In this document: positions 33,018 to 42,477 of the stretch, one piece after another
Layout: each line of letters begins with the position of its first letter
Position numbering within the stretch: the first letter of the stretch is position 1
Assembly (NCBI RefSeq): GCF_004745805.1
Contig: NZ_SRLQ01000003.1
Span: forward strand, 1 to 64,000
DNA: 64,000 nucleotides
Origin: Mycolicibacterium sp. CH28
GTDB lineage: Bacteria > Actinomycetota > Actinomycetes > Mycobacteriales > Mycobacteriaceae
Direction: 5' to 3'
Notes under the pieces: model-generated
Seen by the model: only the letters and a program-made list of their open reading frames with translations
The model's database searches: none
What the model was told of the DNA's origin: nothing
Program-made: the position numbers and the translations under genes

Positions 33018-34145
33018 TCAGTCGTCGTCGAGCGATCGGCAAAGCCGCTCGGCTGCCGACAGGTAGTCCTCGATGAAGTCCAGCACGACCTCGCGGGCGG
33101 GCTTGACCTTGTTCATCAGCCCCACGCCCTGCCCGACAAAATAGGTCGCCAGCGCCTGCGCGCCCGGATGTCCATTCTCGGCCAGCTTGTCGATACGGCG
33201 CAGCACAGGCTCGGAGATCATGTTCTGCAACGGCAACGGCAGCGGCTGCCGACCGTCCTTGTTCGGCAGCCACGCGTCGGTCCAGTCCGAAACCAGCTGG
33301 CGGGACGGCTTTCCGGTGCGCCCGGCCGACCGGATCGTGTCGCGTGATGTGGCGGCCAGCATCTTCTGCACGGTGTGCGGGGCGGTCTCGGCCTCTTCCG
33401 TCGTCAACCACACCGAGCCGGTCCATGCCCCGGCGGCACCCAAGGCCACCGACGCCGCCATCTGGCGGCCCGTCACGATCCCGCCGGCGGCCAGCACCGG
33501 TACTTCTCGGATCGGTTTGATGGCCTCGATCACTTCGGGGATGAGCACCAGCGTGGTCACCTCACCACAGTGTCCCCCGGCCTCGGTGCCCTGCGCGACG
33601 AGCAGGTCGACGCCCGCGTTGACCTGTTTGATGGCGTGTTCCTTGGCGCCGACCAGCGCGGCGACCGGGATACCGGTCTGCTTGCCCGCCTCGATCATGT
33701 AATCCGGCGGCACCCCGAGCGCGTTGGCCATCAACTTGATCGGATGGTTCAGCGCGACGTCGAGCAGGCTCTTGCCGGTGTCACCGGACAGCGACGAGGC
33801 GGCCACCCGCGGCCGGTCGCTGAGTTCGATGTCGTGGGCGGCCAGCAGCTCGTCGATGAAGACGCGGTAGTCCTCCGGGATGCGGTCGGCGAGCTGACCG
33901 ACCGACAGGTTCTCGCCCTTGCCCTCGAACTTGGCGGGCACGATGATGTCGACGCCGTAGGGCTTTCCCTTCACCTGCTCGTCGATCCAGGTGAGTTCCT
34001 GGTCGAGCTGATCCGGGCGGAACGCGGTGCCACCGAGCACGCCGAAGCCACCAGCGTTGGTCACGGCCGCCACCACGTCGCGGCAGTGGCTGAAGGCGAA
34101 CAGGGGAAATTCGATGCCGTACTGGTCGCAGATCTCGGTCTTCAT
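33018..34145 (-). CDS. Nitronate monooxygenase / 2-nitropropane dioxygenase family
   Basis: A 375-aa FMN-dependent TIM-barrel protein. Features: NAGGFGVLGGTAFRPDQL near the N-terminus, VAQGTEAGGHCGEV (FMN phosphate/active-site loop with the conserved His), VLAAGGIVTGRQMAASVALGA (phosphate-binding). Length equals M. tuberculosis Rv1533. The ATG at 34145 begins directly with the first strand (MKTEICDQYGIEFP). It oxidises propionate 3-nitronate-type substrates in characterised relatives; here the substrate is unknown. Convergent with the TIGR03085 gene with a 4-nt gap. Confidence 0.86.
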   Translation of the reverse strand: MKTEICDQYGIEFPLFAFSHCRDVVAAVTNAGGFGVLGGTAFRPDQLDQELTWIDEQVKGKPYGVDIIVPAKFEGKGENLSVGQLADRIPEDYRVFIDELLAAHDIELSDRPRVAASSLSGDTGKSLLDVALNHPIKLMANALGVPPDYMIEAGKQTGIPVAALVGAKEHAIKQVNAGVDLLVAQGTEAGGHCGEVTTLVLIPEVIEAIKPIREVPVLAAGGIVTGRQMAASVALGAAGAWTGSVWLTTEEAETAPHTVQKMLAATSRDTIRSAGRTGKPSRQLVSDWTDAWLPNKDGRQPLPLPLQNMISEPVLRRIDKLAENGHPGAQALATYFVGQGVGLMNKVKPAREVVLDFIEDYLSAAERLCRSLDDD

Positions 34146-34168
34146 CCGGCCAGTATGCCCCGGGACAG

Positions 34169-34200
34169 CTCCCCGACCAACCATTGGGTTGGTCGGGGAG
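34169..34200. terminator. Hairpin terminator after ahpD
   Basis: CTCCCCGACCAACC and its exact reverse complement enclose an ATTG loop: a 14-bp perfect GC-rich stem. It lies 11 nt past the ahpD stop on the minus strand and 24 nt before the nitronate monooxygenase start. There is no clear U-tract, as is common for mycobacterial terminators. Confidence 0.75.
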
Positions 34201-34210
34201 TCGATGTCCC

Positions 34211-34744
34211 TTAGGCCGTGGTGAGCACCTCGGCGGTGAGCAGGGCCTGCGCGACGCCCGAGACGATCGAGGCGAGACGGATGGCCTCGAAGATCACCGT
34301 GCGCGACACGTCGGCGTCACGGAGTTCCTTCTCGTGGGCAGCCAGACACTGATCGCAGCCGTTGATCGCCGACACGGCCAGCGACCACAGCTCGAAGTCA
34401 GCCTTGGCCACACCCGGGTTGGCGATGATGTTCATCCGCAGGCCGGCCCGCAGGTCGTCGTAGCGACCATCGAGCTGGTGCTTGGTGCGGTAGAACACGT
34501 TGTTCATCCCCATGATGGCGGCCGCGCCCAGTGCCGCGTGGTAGGCCTCCTCCGAGAGCACGTCCAGCGCGTCCTCGCTGACCTCACGCAACAACCGCTC
34601 CGACTTCGTCGCGGCGGCGGTCGCCACCAGCGCACCCCACAGCTGCTGCTCGGTCAGTTCCGTCGACCGGGCGATGCTTCCGAGGTTGAGCTTGAGATCC
34701 TTGGCATACTCCGGCAACGCCTCTTTGACTGCGTCGAGGCTCAC
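34211..34744 (-). CDS. ahpD: Alkyl hydroperoxidase D (AhpD)
   Basis: A 177-aa protein, exactly the length of M. tuberculosis AhpD. The catalytic system is intact: E118, C130-x-x-C133 in [12 protein letters not shown] and H137. AhpD passes electrons from lipoylated DlaT/Lpd to AhpC. The start is GTG 34744, two bases after the ahpC stop; the longer reading frame upstream lies inside ahpC. Operon ahpC-ahpD, ended by the hairpin at 34169. Confidence 0.94.
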   Translation of the reverse strand: MSLDAVKEALPEYAKDLKLNLGSIARSTELTEQQLWGALVATAAATKSERLLREVSEDALDVLSEEAYHAALGAAAIMGMNNVFYRTKHQLDGRYDDLRAGLRMNIIANPGVAKADFELWSLAVSAINGCDQCLAAHEKELRDADVSRTVIFEAIRLASIVSGVAQALLTAEVLTTA

Positions 34745-34746
34745 GC

Positions 34747-35334
34747 TCAGACCGCTTCGGCCAGGAGCTCGCCGACGTTGATGGTCGGATCGCCCTTCTT
34801 CCAGTTGCAGGCGCACAGCTCGTCGGACTGCAGCGCGTCGAGCACCCGCAGCACCTCTTCGACGTTGCGGCCGACCGACCCTGCGGTCACCGATACGAAC
34901 TGGATCTCGTTGTTGGGGTCGACGATGAACGTCGCACGGTCGGCGACACCGTCAGCGTTGAGCACGCCGGTGGCCTCGGTGAGTTCCCGCTTGAGGTCCG
35001 AGACCATCGGGAAGGGCAGCTTCTTGAGCTCTTCGTGCTGCGCGCGCCACTGGAAGTGCACGAACTCGTTGTCCACCGATACCCCGAGCACCTGTGCGTC
35101 GCGGTCGGCGAACTCGTCGTTGAGCTTGCCGAAGGTCGCGATCTCGGTCGGGCAGATGAACGTGAAGTCCTTGGGCCAGAAGAAGATCACCCGCCATTTA
35201 CCCGGGCTATCAGAGCTGGTCACCTGGACGAAGTAGTCGTCGGGCTGCTTGGCATCGACCTTGGACAGATCGCCGCCGATGACCGCCTTCAGGTCATAGG
35301 CCGGGAACTGATCGCCGATCGTCAATAGCGCCAT
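34747..35334 (-). CDS. ahpC: Alkyl hydroperoxide reductase / peroxiredoxin AhpC
   Basis: A 195-aa 2-Cys-type peroxiredoxin reducing hydroperoxides and peroxynitrite. The peroxidatic cysteine is C61 in DFTFICPTE; resolving cysteines C174 and C176 in ELCACNW match the three-Cys mycobacterial enzyme. ATG at 35334 is preceded by GAGGAG. No oxyR or other regulator gene is adjacent on either side, unlike in many mycobacteria where oxyR is divergent from ahpC, so control must come from elsewhere. Confidence 0.95.
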   Translation of the reverse strand: MALLTIGDQFPAYDLKAVIGGDLSKVDAKQPDDYFVQVTSSDSPGKWRVIFFWPKDFTFICPTEIATFGKLNDEFADRDAQVLGVSVDNEFVHFQWRAQHEELKKLPFPMVSDLKRELTEATGVLNADGVADRATFIVDPNNEIQFVSVTAGSVGRNVEEVLRVLDALQSDELCACNWKKGDPTINVGELLAEAV

Positions 35335-35540
35335 GATTGTCACCACTCCTCGAATGTCCGCGAAAGCTAGATTGGAACCATTCAAGATTGTGCCAGGACC
35401 GACGGCTTTAGAGCAGCCCCACGGCTCGAAGGTGACCATTGTCACCAAATCCGGTGACCACGGTCATCCTCTCCCAAAGAGGAGACAGGCGAAGGGATTT
35501 GGGCTGTGACACACACCACACGACACTGGATGGCGGCGCG

Positions 35541-36572
35541 TCACATCCGTAGCGGTGCGAAGGCAAACTCACGCAGGCCGTCCTCGAGAGCGACCGCAGC
35601 ACGGAAGCCCAGCACCTCGGCGGCGCGGGCCGGATCGGCGACGATGTGGCGGACGTCGCCGCTGCGGTACTGGCCGGTGACCACCGGCTCGGGCCCGCCA
35701 CGCGCCGCACTGAGCCGGGTGGCCACTTCCAGAATCGAGACCGGCCGGCCCGAGCACACATTGACCGCCAGGAATCCACCGGACTGCGACCGGACGGCGG
35801 CGAGGTTGGCGTTCGCCACGTCATCGACGTGGACGAAATCACGCATCTGTCCACCGTCTTCGAAAACCCTTGGCGGATCGCCCTTTTCCAGCGAAGACCG
35901 GAAGATGGCAGCAACTCCCGAATACGGGGTGTCGCGTGGCATCCCGGGCCCGTACACATTGTGATAGCGCAGCGCGACCACCGAGCCGCCAGTGGACTCC
36001 GACCAAGCGAGCGCGTAATGCTCCTGGGCCGTCTTGCTGGCGGCGTAGAGGCTGCGAGGCCGCAGGGGCGCATCCTCGTCGACCAGTCGCCAGGACAGTT
36101 CTTCACCTCCGAGCGGGCAGCGGTGCTCGAACACGCCCGCATCGAGATCGACGGTGGTGCGCGGCAGCGGATCGACCACACCGTGCGCCGGGCAGTCGTA
36201 CCGCCCCTGCCCGTACACCACCATGGAGGAGGCCAACACCAGCCGCTGCACCCCCGCGGCGAACATCTGCGCCAGCAGCACGGCCGTGCCGTAGTCGTTG
36301 TGCCCGGCATACGACGGAGCGTCGGCGGCATTGACGCCGGCTCCGACCACGGCGGCTTGATGACAGACGATATCGACCCCGGACAGCAAGCGCCCCAGGG
36401 CATCTGCATCGCGGACGTCGACCCGGTGACAATCGCCGGGCAGCTCCGCAGCGGGTCCGTGCGCGGCGTCGAGCATGACATCAGCGGCGACGACCTCATA
36501 CCCGTCGGCCAGCAGCGCAGCGCGAACCCGGCTCCCGATGAATCCGGCCGCGCCGGTCAGCAGGACTTTCAC
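35541..36572 (-). CDS. NAD-dependent sugar epimerase/dehydratase (GalE3-like)
   Basis: A 343-aa extended SDR: NAD motif TGAAGFIG (residues 6-13), the substrate-side SSMVVYG, catalytic YAASK (about 175-179) and RYHNVYGPGMP, then DFVHVDDVA. These define a nucleotide-sugar 4-epimerase or 4,6-dehydratase. By position after the MTA phosphorylase it matches M. tuberculosis galE3 (Rv0536). ATG at 36572 overlaps the previous stop by 4 nt. The sugar is unknown; it may work with the GT2/DUF2064 operon, which lies elsewhere in this window but is nearby in M. tuberculosis. Confidence 0.87.
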   Translation of the reverse strand: MKVLLTGAAGFIGSRVRAALLADGYEVVAADVMLDAAHGPAAELPGDCHRVDVRDADALGRLLSGVDIVCHQAAVVGAGVNAADAPSYAGHNDYGTAVLLAQMFAAGVQRLVLASSMVVYGQGRYDCPAHGVVDPLPRTTVDLDAGVFEHRCPLGGEELSWRLVDEDAPLRPRSLYAASKTAQEHYALAWSESTGGSVVALRYHNVYGPGMPRDTPYSGVAAIFRSSLEKGDPPRVFEDGGQMRDFVHVDDVANANLAAVRSQSGGFLAVNVCSGRPVSILEVATRLSAARGGPEPVVTGQYRSGDVRHIVADPARAAEVLGFRAAVALEDGLREFAFAPLRM

Positions 36573-37345
36573 GGCAGGTCGAAGGGCAACTCGACGCCCG
36601 CGTGCGCGAGGCAGTGTGTGCAGACACGTTCGGAGGCCACCTGGTCGATCGCCTCATGCACCAGCTTCTTGAACGGCACCAGGTTCTTCTCGAACTCCGC
36701 GAAGACGTCGACCGCGCGAACGCCACCTCCGACATCGATTCCCGCATCGAGGTCAGTCACCAATGCAACTGCTGCATAACACATTTCAAGCTCCCGAGCC
36801 AGAACTGCCTCCGGGTAGCCGGTCATGTTGATCAGGCTGAAACCCTCCCGCGCGAACCACCGGCTCTCGGCACGAGTGGAGAACCGCGGGCCCTGCACCA
36901 CCACCATCGTTCCGCCGTCGATCACGCCCGGCAGGTCGGTCGCCGCCGCGCGCAACGTCGGGCAGTACGGGTCGGCGAATCCGACGTGGATGCCGCCGGA
37001 GTCGAAGTAGGTGTCACCCCGGCCGCGGGTGCGATCCACCAGTTGATCGGGGACAACGACCGCACCGGGCCCCAGCTCCGGGGTCAGGCTGCCAACCGCG
37101 CACGGGCCGAATACCCGCCTGACTCCCAGCGCCCGCAGTGCCCACATGTTCGCGCGGTACGGCACCGTGTGCGGCGAGAACTCGTGGCTGAGTCCGTGCC
37201 GCGGCAGGAACGCCACCTCGTGCAGACCCACGCGACCGACGGTGATCGGCGCGCTGGGCTCTCCGTACGGGGTGTCCAGGTTGACACTGCGCGCGTCGGA
37301 TCCGAAGAAGGTGTAGAAACCGCTACCACCGATGACTCCGATCAT
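36569..37345 (-). CDS. S-methyl-5'-thioadenosine phosphorylase
   Basis: A 258-aa purine nucleoside phosphorylase of the MTAP type, which cleaves methylthioadenosine with phosphate for methionine salvage. Visible: IGGSGFY at the N-terminus (phosphate-binding), FLPRHGLSHEFSPHTVPYRANMWAL in outline, VVVQGPRFSTRAESR, and NMTGYPEAVLARELEMCYA, whose Met-Thr and Glu contact the purine and ribose. Same position as Rv0535. Translation of the epimerase gene is coupled to it (ATGA). Confidence 0.9.
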   Translation of the reverse strand: MIGVIGGSGFYTFFGSDARSVNLDTPYGEPSAPITVGRVGLHEVAFLPRHGLSHEFSPHTVPYRANMWALRALGVRRVFGPCAVGSLTPELGPGAVVVPDQLVDRTRGRGDTYFDSGGIHVGFADPYCPTLRAAATDLPGVIDGGTMVVVQGPRFSTRAESRWFAREGFSLINMTGYPEAVLARELEMCYAAVALVTDLDAGIDVGGGVRAVDVFAEFEKNLVPFKKLVHEAIDQVASERVCTHCLAHAGVELPFDLP

Positions 37346-37401
37346 CCGACCATTGTGGAGTACCGGGGGCGTGGCGTACCGGGGCGGTCGCCTCCCGCGC
37401 G

Positions 37402-37929
37402 CTAGGAACGGTGCGCGTCGGGGGCCGGATCGGCGCCCTTCAGCCTGGCGCTGATGCGACGGCAGCTGTCACCCAGGGCGATCATCTGGGGCCTGCTCAA
37501 TTCATCGAGGAAGTGCTCCCGGACCAGCCCGGAATAGGTCTTCAGCGCTGCGGTCAGGGATCGGGCACCATCCAGGGTGAGCATCGCCATCACCCGGCGC
37601 CCGTCGTCGCTGCTGGCCTGCCGATGAACCAGGCGGCGCTGCTCCAGACGACGAGCCTGCTGGGTCAGCGCGCCCGGTGCCACCATCAGCGTCTCGGCGA
37701 TGGCGCCCATCGGGCTCGGCCCGTGGGCCTTCAGGTAAGCCAGCATGTGGACGTCGGCCAGGGTCAGCCGGTGATGCTGGACCAAGCCTCGATTGACGAC
37801 GTCATGCAACATGATGGCCACGGACTCGAACTGCATCCAGGCGCCCGTCTCGACCTCGTCGAAGCCGAGTTTGCGGCGGCGCCCTTGCGCTGTTGTGCGA
37901 CCGCTGTCCCCTGGCCGCCGTGTCGACAC
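37402..37929 (-). CDS. MarR-family transcriptional regulator
   Basis: A protein of up to 175 aa with the MarR winged helix: LTLADVHMLAYLKAHGPSPMGAIAETLMVAPGALTQQARRL in outline, then the wing RQASSDDGRRVMAMLTLDGARSL. The N-terminus is uncertain; GTG at 37929 gives a basic extension, and an internal ATG at 37836 would give a protein closer to the usual size. It lies 56 nt upstream of the MTA phosphorylase gene in the same direction. Targets unknown. Confidence 0.82.
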   Translation of the reverse strand: MSTRRPGDSGRTTAQGRRRKLGFDEVETGAWMQFESVAIMLHDVVNRGLVQHHRLTLADVHMLAYLKAHGPSPMGAIAETLMVAPGALTQQARRLEQRRLVHRQASSDDGRRVMAMLTLDGARSLTAALKTYSGLVREHFLDELSRPQMIALGDSCRRISARLKGADPAPDAHRS

Positions 37930-38022
37930 GGATCCTCGCCCGCCCTTCGGAAATGTCAGCGGCGAGCCCCCGCCGCGCGGGCGGGAGCCGTCGCTGACAT
38001 CGTCACGACCAGTTGGTCTGGA

Positions 38023-39231
38023 CTACTTGTCTGAACCAGCGGCGTGCCGGGCGCTGCGGCCCGTGCCGGCACCGCCACCCGTGCTGTCCTTTGCAGTGCC
38101 GGCATCGGACGCTGCCGACTTCGACGCCCCTGCGCCGCGGGCACCGGTCGCCCCGGAACCGCCCACCGTGCCGGGCTCGAACTTGTTGCCGTCCTTCACC
38201 GCCGTCGACCCGCCCGAGGTGGGTTCGGTTGCGTCGCTGCCGGACTCAACTGCCGCGGCGGAGTCGGCGGAAGTGGCCGCCAGCCTCGGCTGGGCCGTGC
38301 CGGTGGTCTTGGCGGGAGCGGTAACCTCCTCGGTCACCACGGCTTCGGCGCTCGGCGCGGCCTGCTTCAGAGCGGTGACCGGTGGCGTCGCTCCCAGCGC
38401 CGTGGCGATGGCCTTCGGGATGGTTACCGTCAGGGTGTACGCGATGCCGGCGTTGTTGCCGTTCGCATCCGGCGGTGAGAGTAGCCCCGGATAAAACGAC
38501 CCGTCGGTGGCCGTGTAGCCGTTGATGGCGGCCCCGATAACAGTCGGCAGGGTGTTGACCGCGGCATTGAGAGCGGTGACCGCGTCCCCGGCCGAGATCG
38601 CGTTCAGGACGGCTTGTGCGCTGTCACCGAACGATTGGATACTGCCCTCTACCGGGGCGAGGACCCCGATGAGGGCGGGGAAGACTGTCCCGAGTCCGGT
38701 CACCGCCGTGACCACAGCGGCCAGGTTGTCGGCGATCTTGACGGGGATGTCGAGAACCGGGAACAGCGGCAATCCGATCGTCAACACCGCTGTACCGATG
38801 GCGGTATTGATCGTGCCCGCCGCACCGGAGAGATCGCCGTCAGCTACCTGCTGGAACGCGGTGGTAAGCGCCTGGGGCAGGGTCGTCGTCAGGTAACCGT
38901 AGGTGGCCGAGGCGACACCACCGAGCGCAGTGATCGTGGTGTCGGTGTAGCCGAACCAGTTGGTGCCCATCTGGCGCAGCGCGGGCAGCGGGTCGGCGAG
39001 CCAGTCTTCACCGATGGCCGCCGCATTGCTCACCGTGGCGGTGACAAGGTCGACCCACGGCGTGATGGGGTCGAAGGTGGCGGTAAGCGAGACACCGGTG
39101 CCGGAGAAGACGGCGGGCAGGTGGGCGTTCGAGAGCGGTGAAGGCACCGGTTGTATCGGAGCCAACGCAATGGCGCCGGCTCCCACCAGTGCCACCCCGG
39201 ATGCGATAGACGACCGCACAGCAATGCGCAT
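38023..39231 (-). CDS. Mycobacterial secreted Ala/Thr-rich hypothetical protein
   Basis: A 402-aa exported protein. Residues 1-24 look like a signal peptide (SSIASGVALVGAGAIALAP). The middle contains a pattern I have seen repeatedly in mycobacterial paralogues (FDPITPWVDLVTATVSNAA, then DWLADPLPALRQM), followed by long amphipathic/hydrophobic stretches. The last 110 residues are low-complexity Ala/Gly/Ser/Thr, ending in GGAGTGRSARHAAGSDK. It resembles the non-PPE surface proteins of the group but the role is unknown. ATG at 39231 follows a GGGAG. Confidence 0.75.
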   Translation of the reverse strand: MRIAVRSSIASGVALVGAGAIALAPIQPVPSPLSNAHLPAVFSGTGVSLTATFDPITPWVDLVTATVSNAAAIGEDWLADPLPALRQMGTNWFGYTDTTITALGGVASATYGYLTTTLPQALTTAFQQVADGDLSGAAGTINTAIGTAVLTIGLPLFPVLDIPVKIADNLAAVVTAVTGLGTVFPALIGVLAPVEGSIQSFGDSAQAVLNAISAGDAVTALNAAVNTLPTVIGAAINGYTATDGSFYPGLLSPPDANGNNAGIAYTLTVTIPKAIATALGATPPVTALKQAAPSAEAVVTEEVTAPAKTTGTAQPRLAATSADSAAAVESGSDATEPTSGGSTAVKDGNKFEPGTVGGSGATGARGAGASKSAASDAGTAKDSTGGGAGTGRSARHAAGSDK

Positions 39232-39826
39232 GGATACTCCCTCGGGAGGACTTGTGGGGACGTAGCAAAACGTACCCAAGGAGAAAATGAGAACGCGTCG
39301 CATTGCCCAACGACTCCGCCTATCAGTCAGTTCAACACCGCGGCTCGCAAGCCCTACCGCGCGAAGAGTCGCAGGTGGGCGCCACAATGCTTCGTTGTAG
39401 CAAACCGTTCTGACGCGTGAATTATTTAAGAATGCAACGACCATCGGGACGGTACTGGAACGCGTTACGGGGCACCTCTCGGGTAACCGCCCAGAGATGA
39501 ACTCCCACTTTGATACCCACGGCGCGAGTAGGCCTCCGTTTGCTGACCAGCTACGTCGCCCACACCCCCTCCCGGCCGTGGAAGCACTTCGCGAAGTGGA
39601 CAACAGCAACCCCTGATGGGTCACGGACGGCAAAGCCGCGGCACAGAAGTTCGATGGTCTTGTAGACGGTAGACGGTGGTACGAAGGCCAGCCTCAGTGA
39701 AGTACCGCGCGCCGAACCGGTCAGCTATTACAGGCGATCGGACTGTTTAGCTAGTCAGCAAACGGCGCCGAGAGTTCGACAACGGGGCTCCCGTCGGCCG
39801 CCACCGCGCGTGCGACGATTGCGGAC
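39232..39826. other. 595-bp region without a convincing gene
   Basis: Between the secreted protein and menA. Open frames here are short and lack codon bias, and AT content is locally higher (for example 39419-39432). Two near-identical 12-mers, GTAGCAAA(A/C)CGT, occur near 39260 and 39398 and might be operator copies for the secreted protein. A short tandem TAGACGG duplication sits near 39662. Part of the minus strand at about 39550-39700 reads as a possible decayed coding fragment, but I could not identify it. Confidence 0.5.
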
Positions 39827-40696
39827 ATGGCGAGCATCGCGCAGTGGGTCGAAGGGGCCAGGCCGAGGACGCTGCCCAATGCGCTGGCTCCGGTGATCGC
39901 GGGCACGGGCGCCGCGGCATGGCTGCACGCGGCCGTGTGGTGGAAGGCCGTGCTGGCACTGGTGGTGTCGGTGGCCCTGATCATCGGCGTCAACTTCGCC
40001 AACGACTACTCCGATGGCATCCGCGGTACCGATGACGAGCGCGCCGGCCCGCTGCGTCTGGTCGGCTCGAAGCTGGCCTCACCCCGGGCGGTGCTGACCG
40101 CCGCGGTGATCAGCCTCGGCGTCGGAGCGGTGGCCGGGCTGGCGCTGGCCATCGTCAGCGCGCCCTGGCTGATCGCGGTCGGGGCGGTCTGCATCGCCGG
40201 GGCATGGCTGTACACCGGCGGCTCCCGCCCGTACGGCTACGCCGGGCTCGGCGAGATCGCGGTCTTCGTGTTCTTCGGACTCGTCGCCGTGCTCGGCACG
40301 CAGTACACCCAGGCGATGCGGGTCGACTGGGTGGGCCTGACGCTGGCCGTCGCGACCGGGGCACTGTCGTCGGCGGTGCTGGTGGCCAACAACCTGCGCG
40401 ACATCCCGACCGACCGGGTGGCGGGCAAGACCACACTGGCAGTGCGCCTCGGCGACAGTCGGACCCGGGTGTTCTATCAGGGTCTGCTTCTGCTGGCCGG
40501 AGTCCTGACGTTGACCCTCATGCTCGCCACCCCCTGGTGCGCGGTCGGCCTGGTGGCCACCCCGTTTGCGATCCGGGCCGTCGGACCCGTGCGCCGGTCG
40601 CTCGGTGGCCGCGACCTCATCCCGGTGCTGCGCGACACCGGCCTGACCATGCTCGTGTGGTCGGCCGCGGTCGCCCTGGCGCTGGCGCTGGGCTAA
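39827..40696 (+). CDS. menA: 1,4-dihydroxy-2-naphthoate polyprenyltransferase
   Basis: A 289-aa UbiA-family membrane prenyltransferase with about nine helices. The two Asp-rich motifs are [15 protein letters not shown] (about residues 57-71) and [10 protein letters not shown] (about 187-196), which bind Mg-diphosphate of the polyprenyl donor. [18 protein letters not shown] at the N-terminus is typical MenA. It makes demethylmenaquinone from DHNA, the step after MenB and a thioesterase. Its stop overlaps the convergent DUF4229 gene by 4 nt. Confidence 0.94.
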   Translation: MASIAQWVEGARPRTLPNALAPVIAGTGAAAWLHAAVWWKAVLALVVSVALIIGVNFANDYSDGIRGTDDERAGPLRLVGSKLASPRAVLTAAVISLGVGAVAGLALAIVSAPWLIAVGAVCIAGAWLYTGGSRPYGYAGLGEIAVFVFFGLVAVLGTQYTQAMRVDWVGLTLAVATGALSSAVLVANNLRDIPTDRVAGKTTLAVRLGDSRTRVFYQGLLLLAGVLTLTLMLATPWCAVGLVATPFAIRAVGPVRRSLGGRDLIPVLRDTGLTMLVWSAAVALALALG

Positions 40697-41016
40697 TCGC
40701 GGGGTTTGTCTCCGCGCAGCCGCGCCCGCAGCTGCTCACGGTCCTGCCGGCGACGCTCATCGACCAGAGCGATGCTCGCGGTGGCACGGTTGCGTAGTGG
40801 CGCCAACACCCAGATGCCCAGCGGCAGCGCGATCACGATCGCGAACAGCACGGCGACCACGAGCGGAAACTCACGGATACCGATCAACTGGGCGGAGTAA
40901 TAGATCACAGCGGTGAGAGCGACGACCAACACAAGCCGCGCAACGGTGTACACGACGACGTCGCGCACCATGCGTCCGCTGGAGCCGACGGGCTTGCTGT
41001 CCGAATTGTGCGACAC
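40693..41016 (-). CDS. DUF4229 membrane protein (Rv0531-like)
   Basis: A 107-aa protein with two helices (about residues 22-43 and 50-71) followed by a charged, Arg-rich C-terminal tail ([22 protein letters not shown]), presumably cytoplasmic. The arrangement and position near menA and Rv0530A match M. tuberculosis Rv0531. Function unknown. Confidence 0.82.
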   Translation of the reverse strand: MSHNSDSKPVGSSGRMVRDVVVYTVARLVLVVALTAVIYYSAQLIGIREFPLVVAVLFAIVIALPLGIWVLAPLRNRATASIALVDERRRQDREQLRARLRGDKPRD

Positions 41017-41063
41017 GGCGCCGAGCCTACCGACGCGCGTATATTCGGACCAAGGAGGTTTAC

Positions 41064-41225
41064 GTGCTCTACCTGCTGCTCGCCCTGATCATCGCCGCGA
41101 TCGTCTACGTCGGCTTGCGTGCGGTTCGCGCCCAGGCGACCCGCACGAAGACCCGGGTCATCGGCCCCGACGACGATCCAGACTTCCTCTGGCGTCTCAG
41201 CCACGGCGACAATAACCCGCGCTAG
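41064..41225 (+). CDS. Small single-pass membrane protein, 53 aa (Rv0530A-like)
   Basis: GTG at 41064 has a near-perfect ribosome site AAGGAGG at 41052-41058. The 53-aa product has one N-terminal helix (LYLLLALIIAAIVYVGL), a basic stretch, and an acidic C-terminus (GPDDDPDFLWRLSHGDNN). Length and place match M. tuberculosis Rv0530A. Its stop overlaps the convergent MinD-like gene by 4 nt. Role unknown. Confidence 0.75.
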   Translation: MLYLLLALIIAAIVYVGLRAVRAQATRTKTRVIGPDDDPDFLWRLSHGDNNPR

Positions 41226-42406
41226 ACGAGCCGCTCGTTGAGGTCGGCTGCCGGAAAGCCGTCGGCCACCACGGCGGCCAGCGCGATGAGAGCCTCCCGC
41301 GTCTTCGGGTTCAGCCGGTCCAGATCGATCTCCGCACCCTCCTCCAGATGCGGGTCGAAGGGCACCATCCGCACCGCACGGCACCGCCGGGAGAAGTGAT
41401 CGACGACCTTCTGTAGGTCGACCTTGCCCGAGCGCGGTCGCACCGCGTTGATCACGCACACCGACTGCCGCACCAAATCCTGATGGCCGTGCGCGTCGAG
41501 CCAGTCCAGCGTCGCCGACGCGCTGCGGGCACCGTCCACCGAACCCGAACTGACGACGATCAACGTGTCGGCCTTGGACAGCACCGCCGCCATCGCCGAG
41601 TGCATCAGCCCGGTGCCGCAGTCGGTGAGGATCATGCTGTAGAACCGCTCCAGGACATCCACAGCGTGGGCATAGTCCTGCGCACTGAACGCCTCCGACA
41701 CCGCCGGATCGCTCTCCGAGGCGAGAACTTCCAGCCGGCTGGGTCCCTGCGAGGTGTAGCCACGGACGTCGCTGTAGCGCTCGATCCTGTCGATGTCGCG
41801 CAACAGGTGCCGCACGGTGGCCGGCGTCTCCAGCGGTACCTTCTGACTCAGCGTGCCGCGATCGGGGTTGGCGTCCACCGCCACCACCCGGTCACCGCGG
41901 ATCGAGGCGAACGTGCCGCCGAGGGCGGCAGTGATCGTGGTCTTTCCGACGCCGCCCTTCAGCGACAACAGCGCGATCTTGTAGCAGCCTTGCAGGGGGC
42001 GGTTCACCTGCGCGACGAGGTTGTTGTGCTGGGCGGCGCGCGGACCTTCGCCGAGGTTGATCAGCTTGCCCGACAACACATACAGCCACTTGCGCCACCC
42101 GGCTGACGGTGGTCGATTAGCCTGCCGCAGCAACGCGCCGGTCGACAGGTCCGGATAGGGCGTCTGCGGAACCTCGGGGCGGTACGACGGCACCGGCTGC
42201 CCAGCGGCGTACTGGTGGTACATCGGAGCCGCCGCGGGCAGCGGGTCCATCAGAACCGGGATGCCGATCGGCGGCGTGTTGGCCAGCCAGTCCGGCTCCG
42301 GCTCGGCTGTCGCCGGATCGTGGAACCGTTGGTCGGTGCGGAACACCGTTGTCGCATCGGTGAATTCGTGGCCCCGGCGGGGCGCATGAGGATCGGACAC
42401 GGGCAC
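41222..42406 (-). CDS. MinD/ParA-like P-loop ATPase (Rv0530-like)
   Basis: A 394-aa protein. Residues 1-110 are a Pro-rich, probably disordered region (PPIGIPVLMDPLPAAAPMYH). The ATPase follows: deviant Walker A LKGGVGKTTI (about residues 149-158), VVAVDANPDRGTL (Walker A'-like Asp), and ILTDCGTGLMHSA (switch/Walker B). It looks like the Pro-rich plus SIMIBI ATPases that are common near ESX loci, but no ESX gene is here; it adjoins the cytochrome c maturation operon as in M. tuberculosis. Partner unknown. Confidence 0.85.
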   Translation of the reverse strand: MPVSDPHAPRRGHEFTDATTVFRTDQRFHDPATAEPEPDWLANTPPIGIPVLMDPLPAAAPMYHQYAAGQPVPSYRPEVPQTPYPDLSTGALLRQANRPPSAGWRKWLYVLSGKLINLGEGPRAAQHNNLVAQVNRPLQGCYKIALLSLKGGVGKTTITAALGGTFASIRGDRVVAVDANPDRGTLSQKVPLETPATVRHLLRDIDRIERYSDVRGYTSQGPSRLEVLASESDPAVSEAFSAQDYAHAVDVLERFYSMILTDCGTGLMHSAMAAVLSKADTLIVVSSGSVDGARSASATLDWLDAHGHQDLVRQSVCVINAVRPRSGKVDLQKVVDHFSRRCRAVRMVPFDPHLEEGAEIDLDRLNPKTREALIALAAVVADGFPAADLNERLV

Positions 42407-42477
42407 TTCCCCCTGACATATTGTTTCGGGTCGAGTGATGGTCGTGGCGTACTGAAAACCCTAGCGCAGGGTCGAGG

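Noticed and set aside
39550..39700. Minus-strand stretch with a Fur-like TVYKTIELL reading
   Set aside because: Too short, in conflicting frames, no start and no metal ligands, so not called as a gene or pseudogene.
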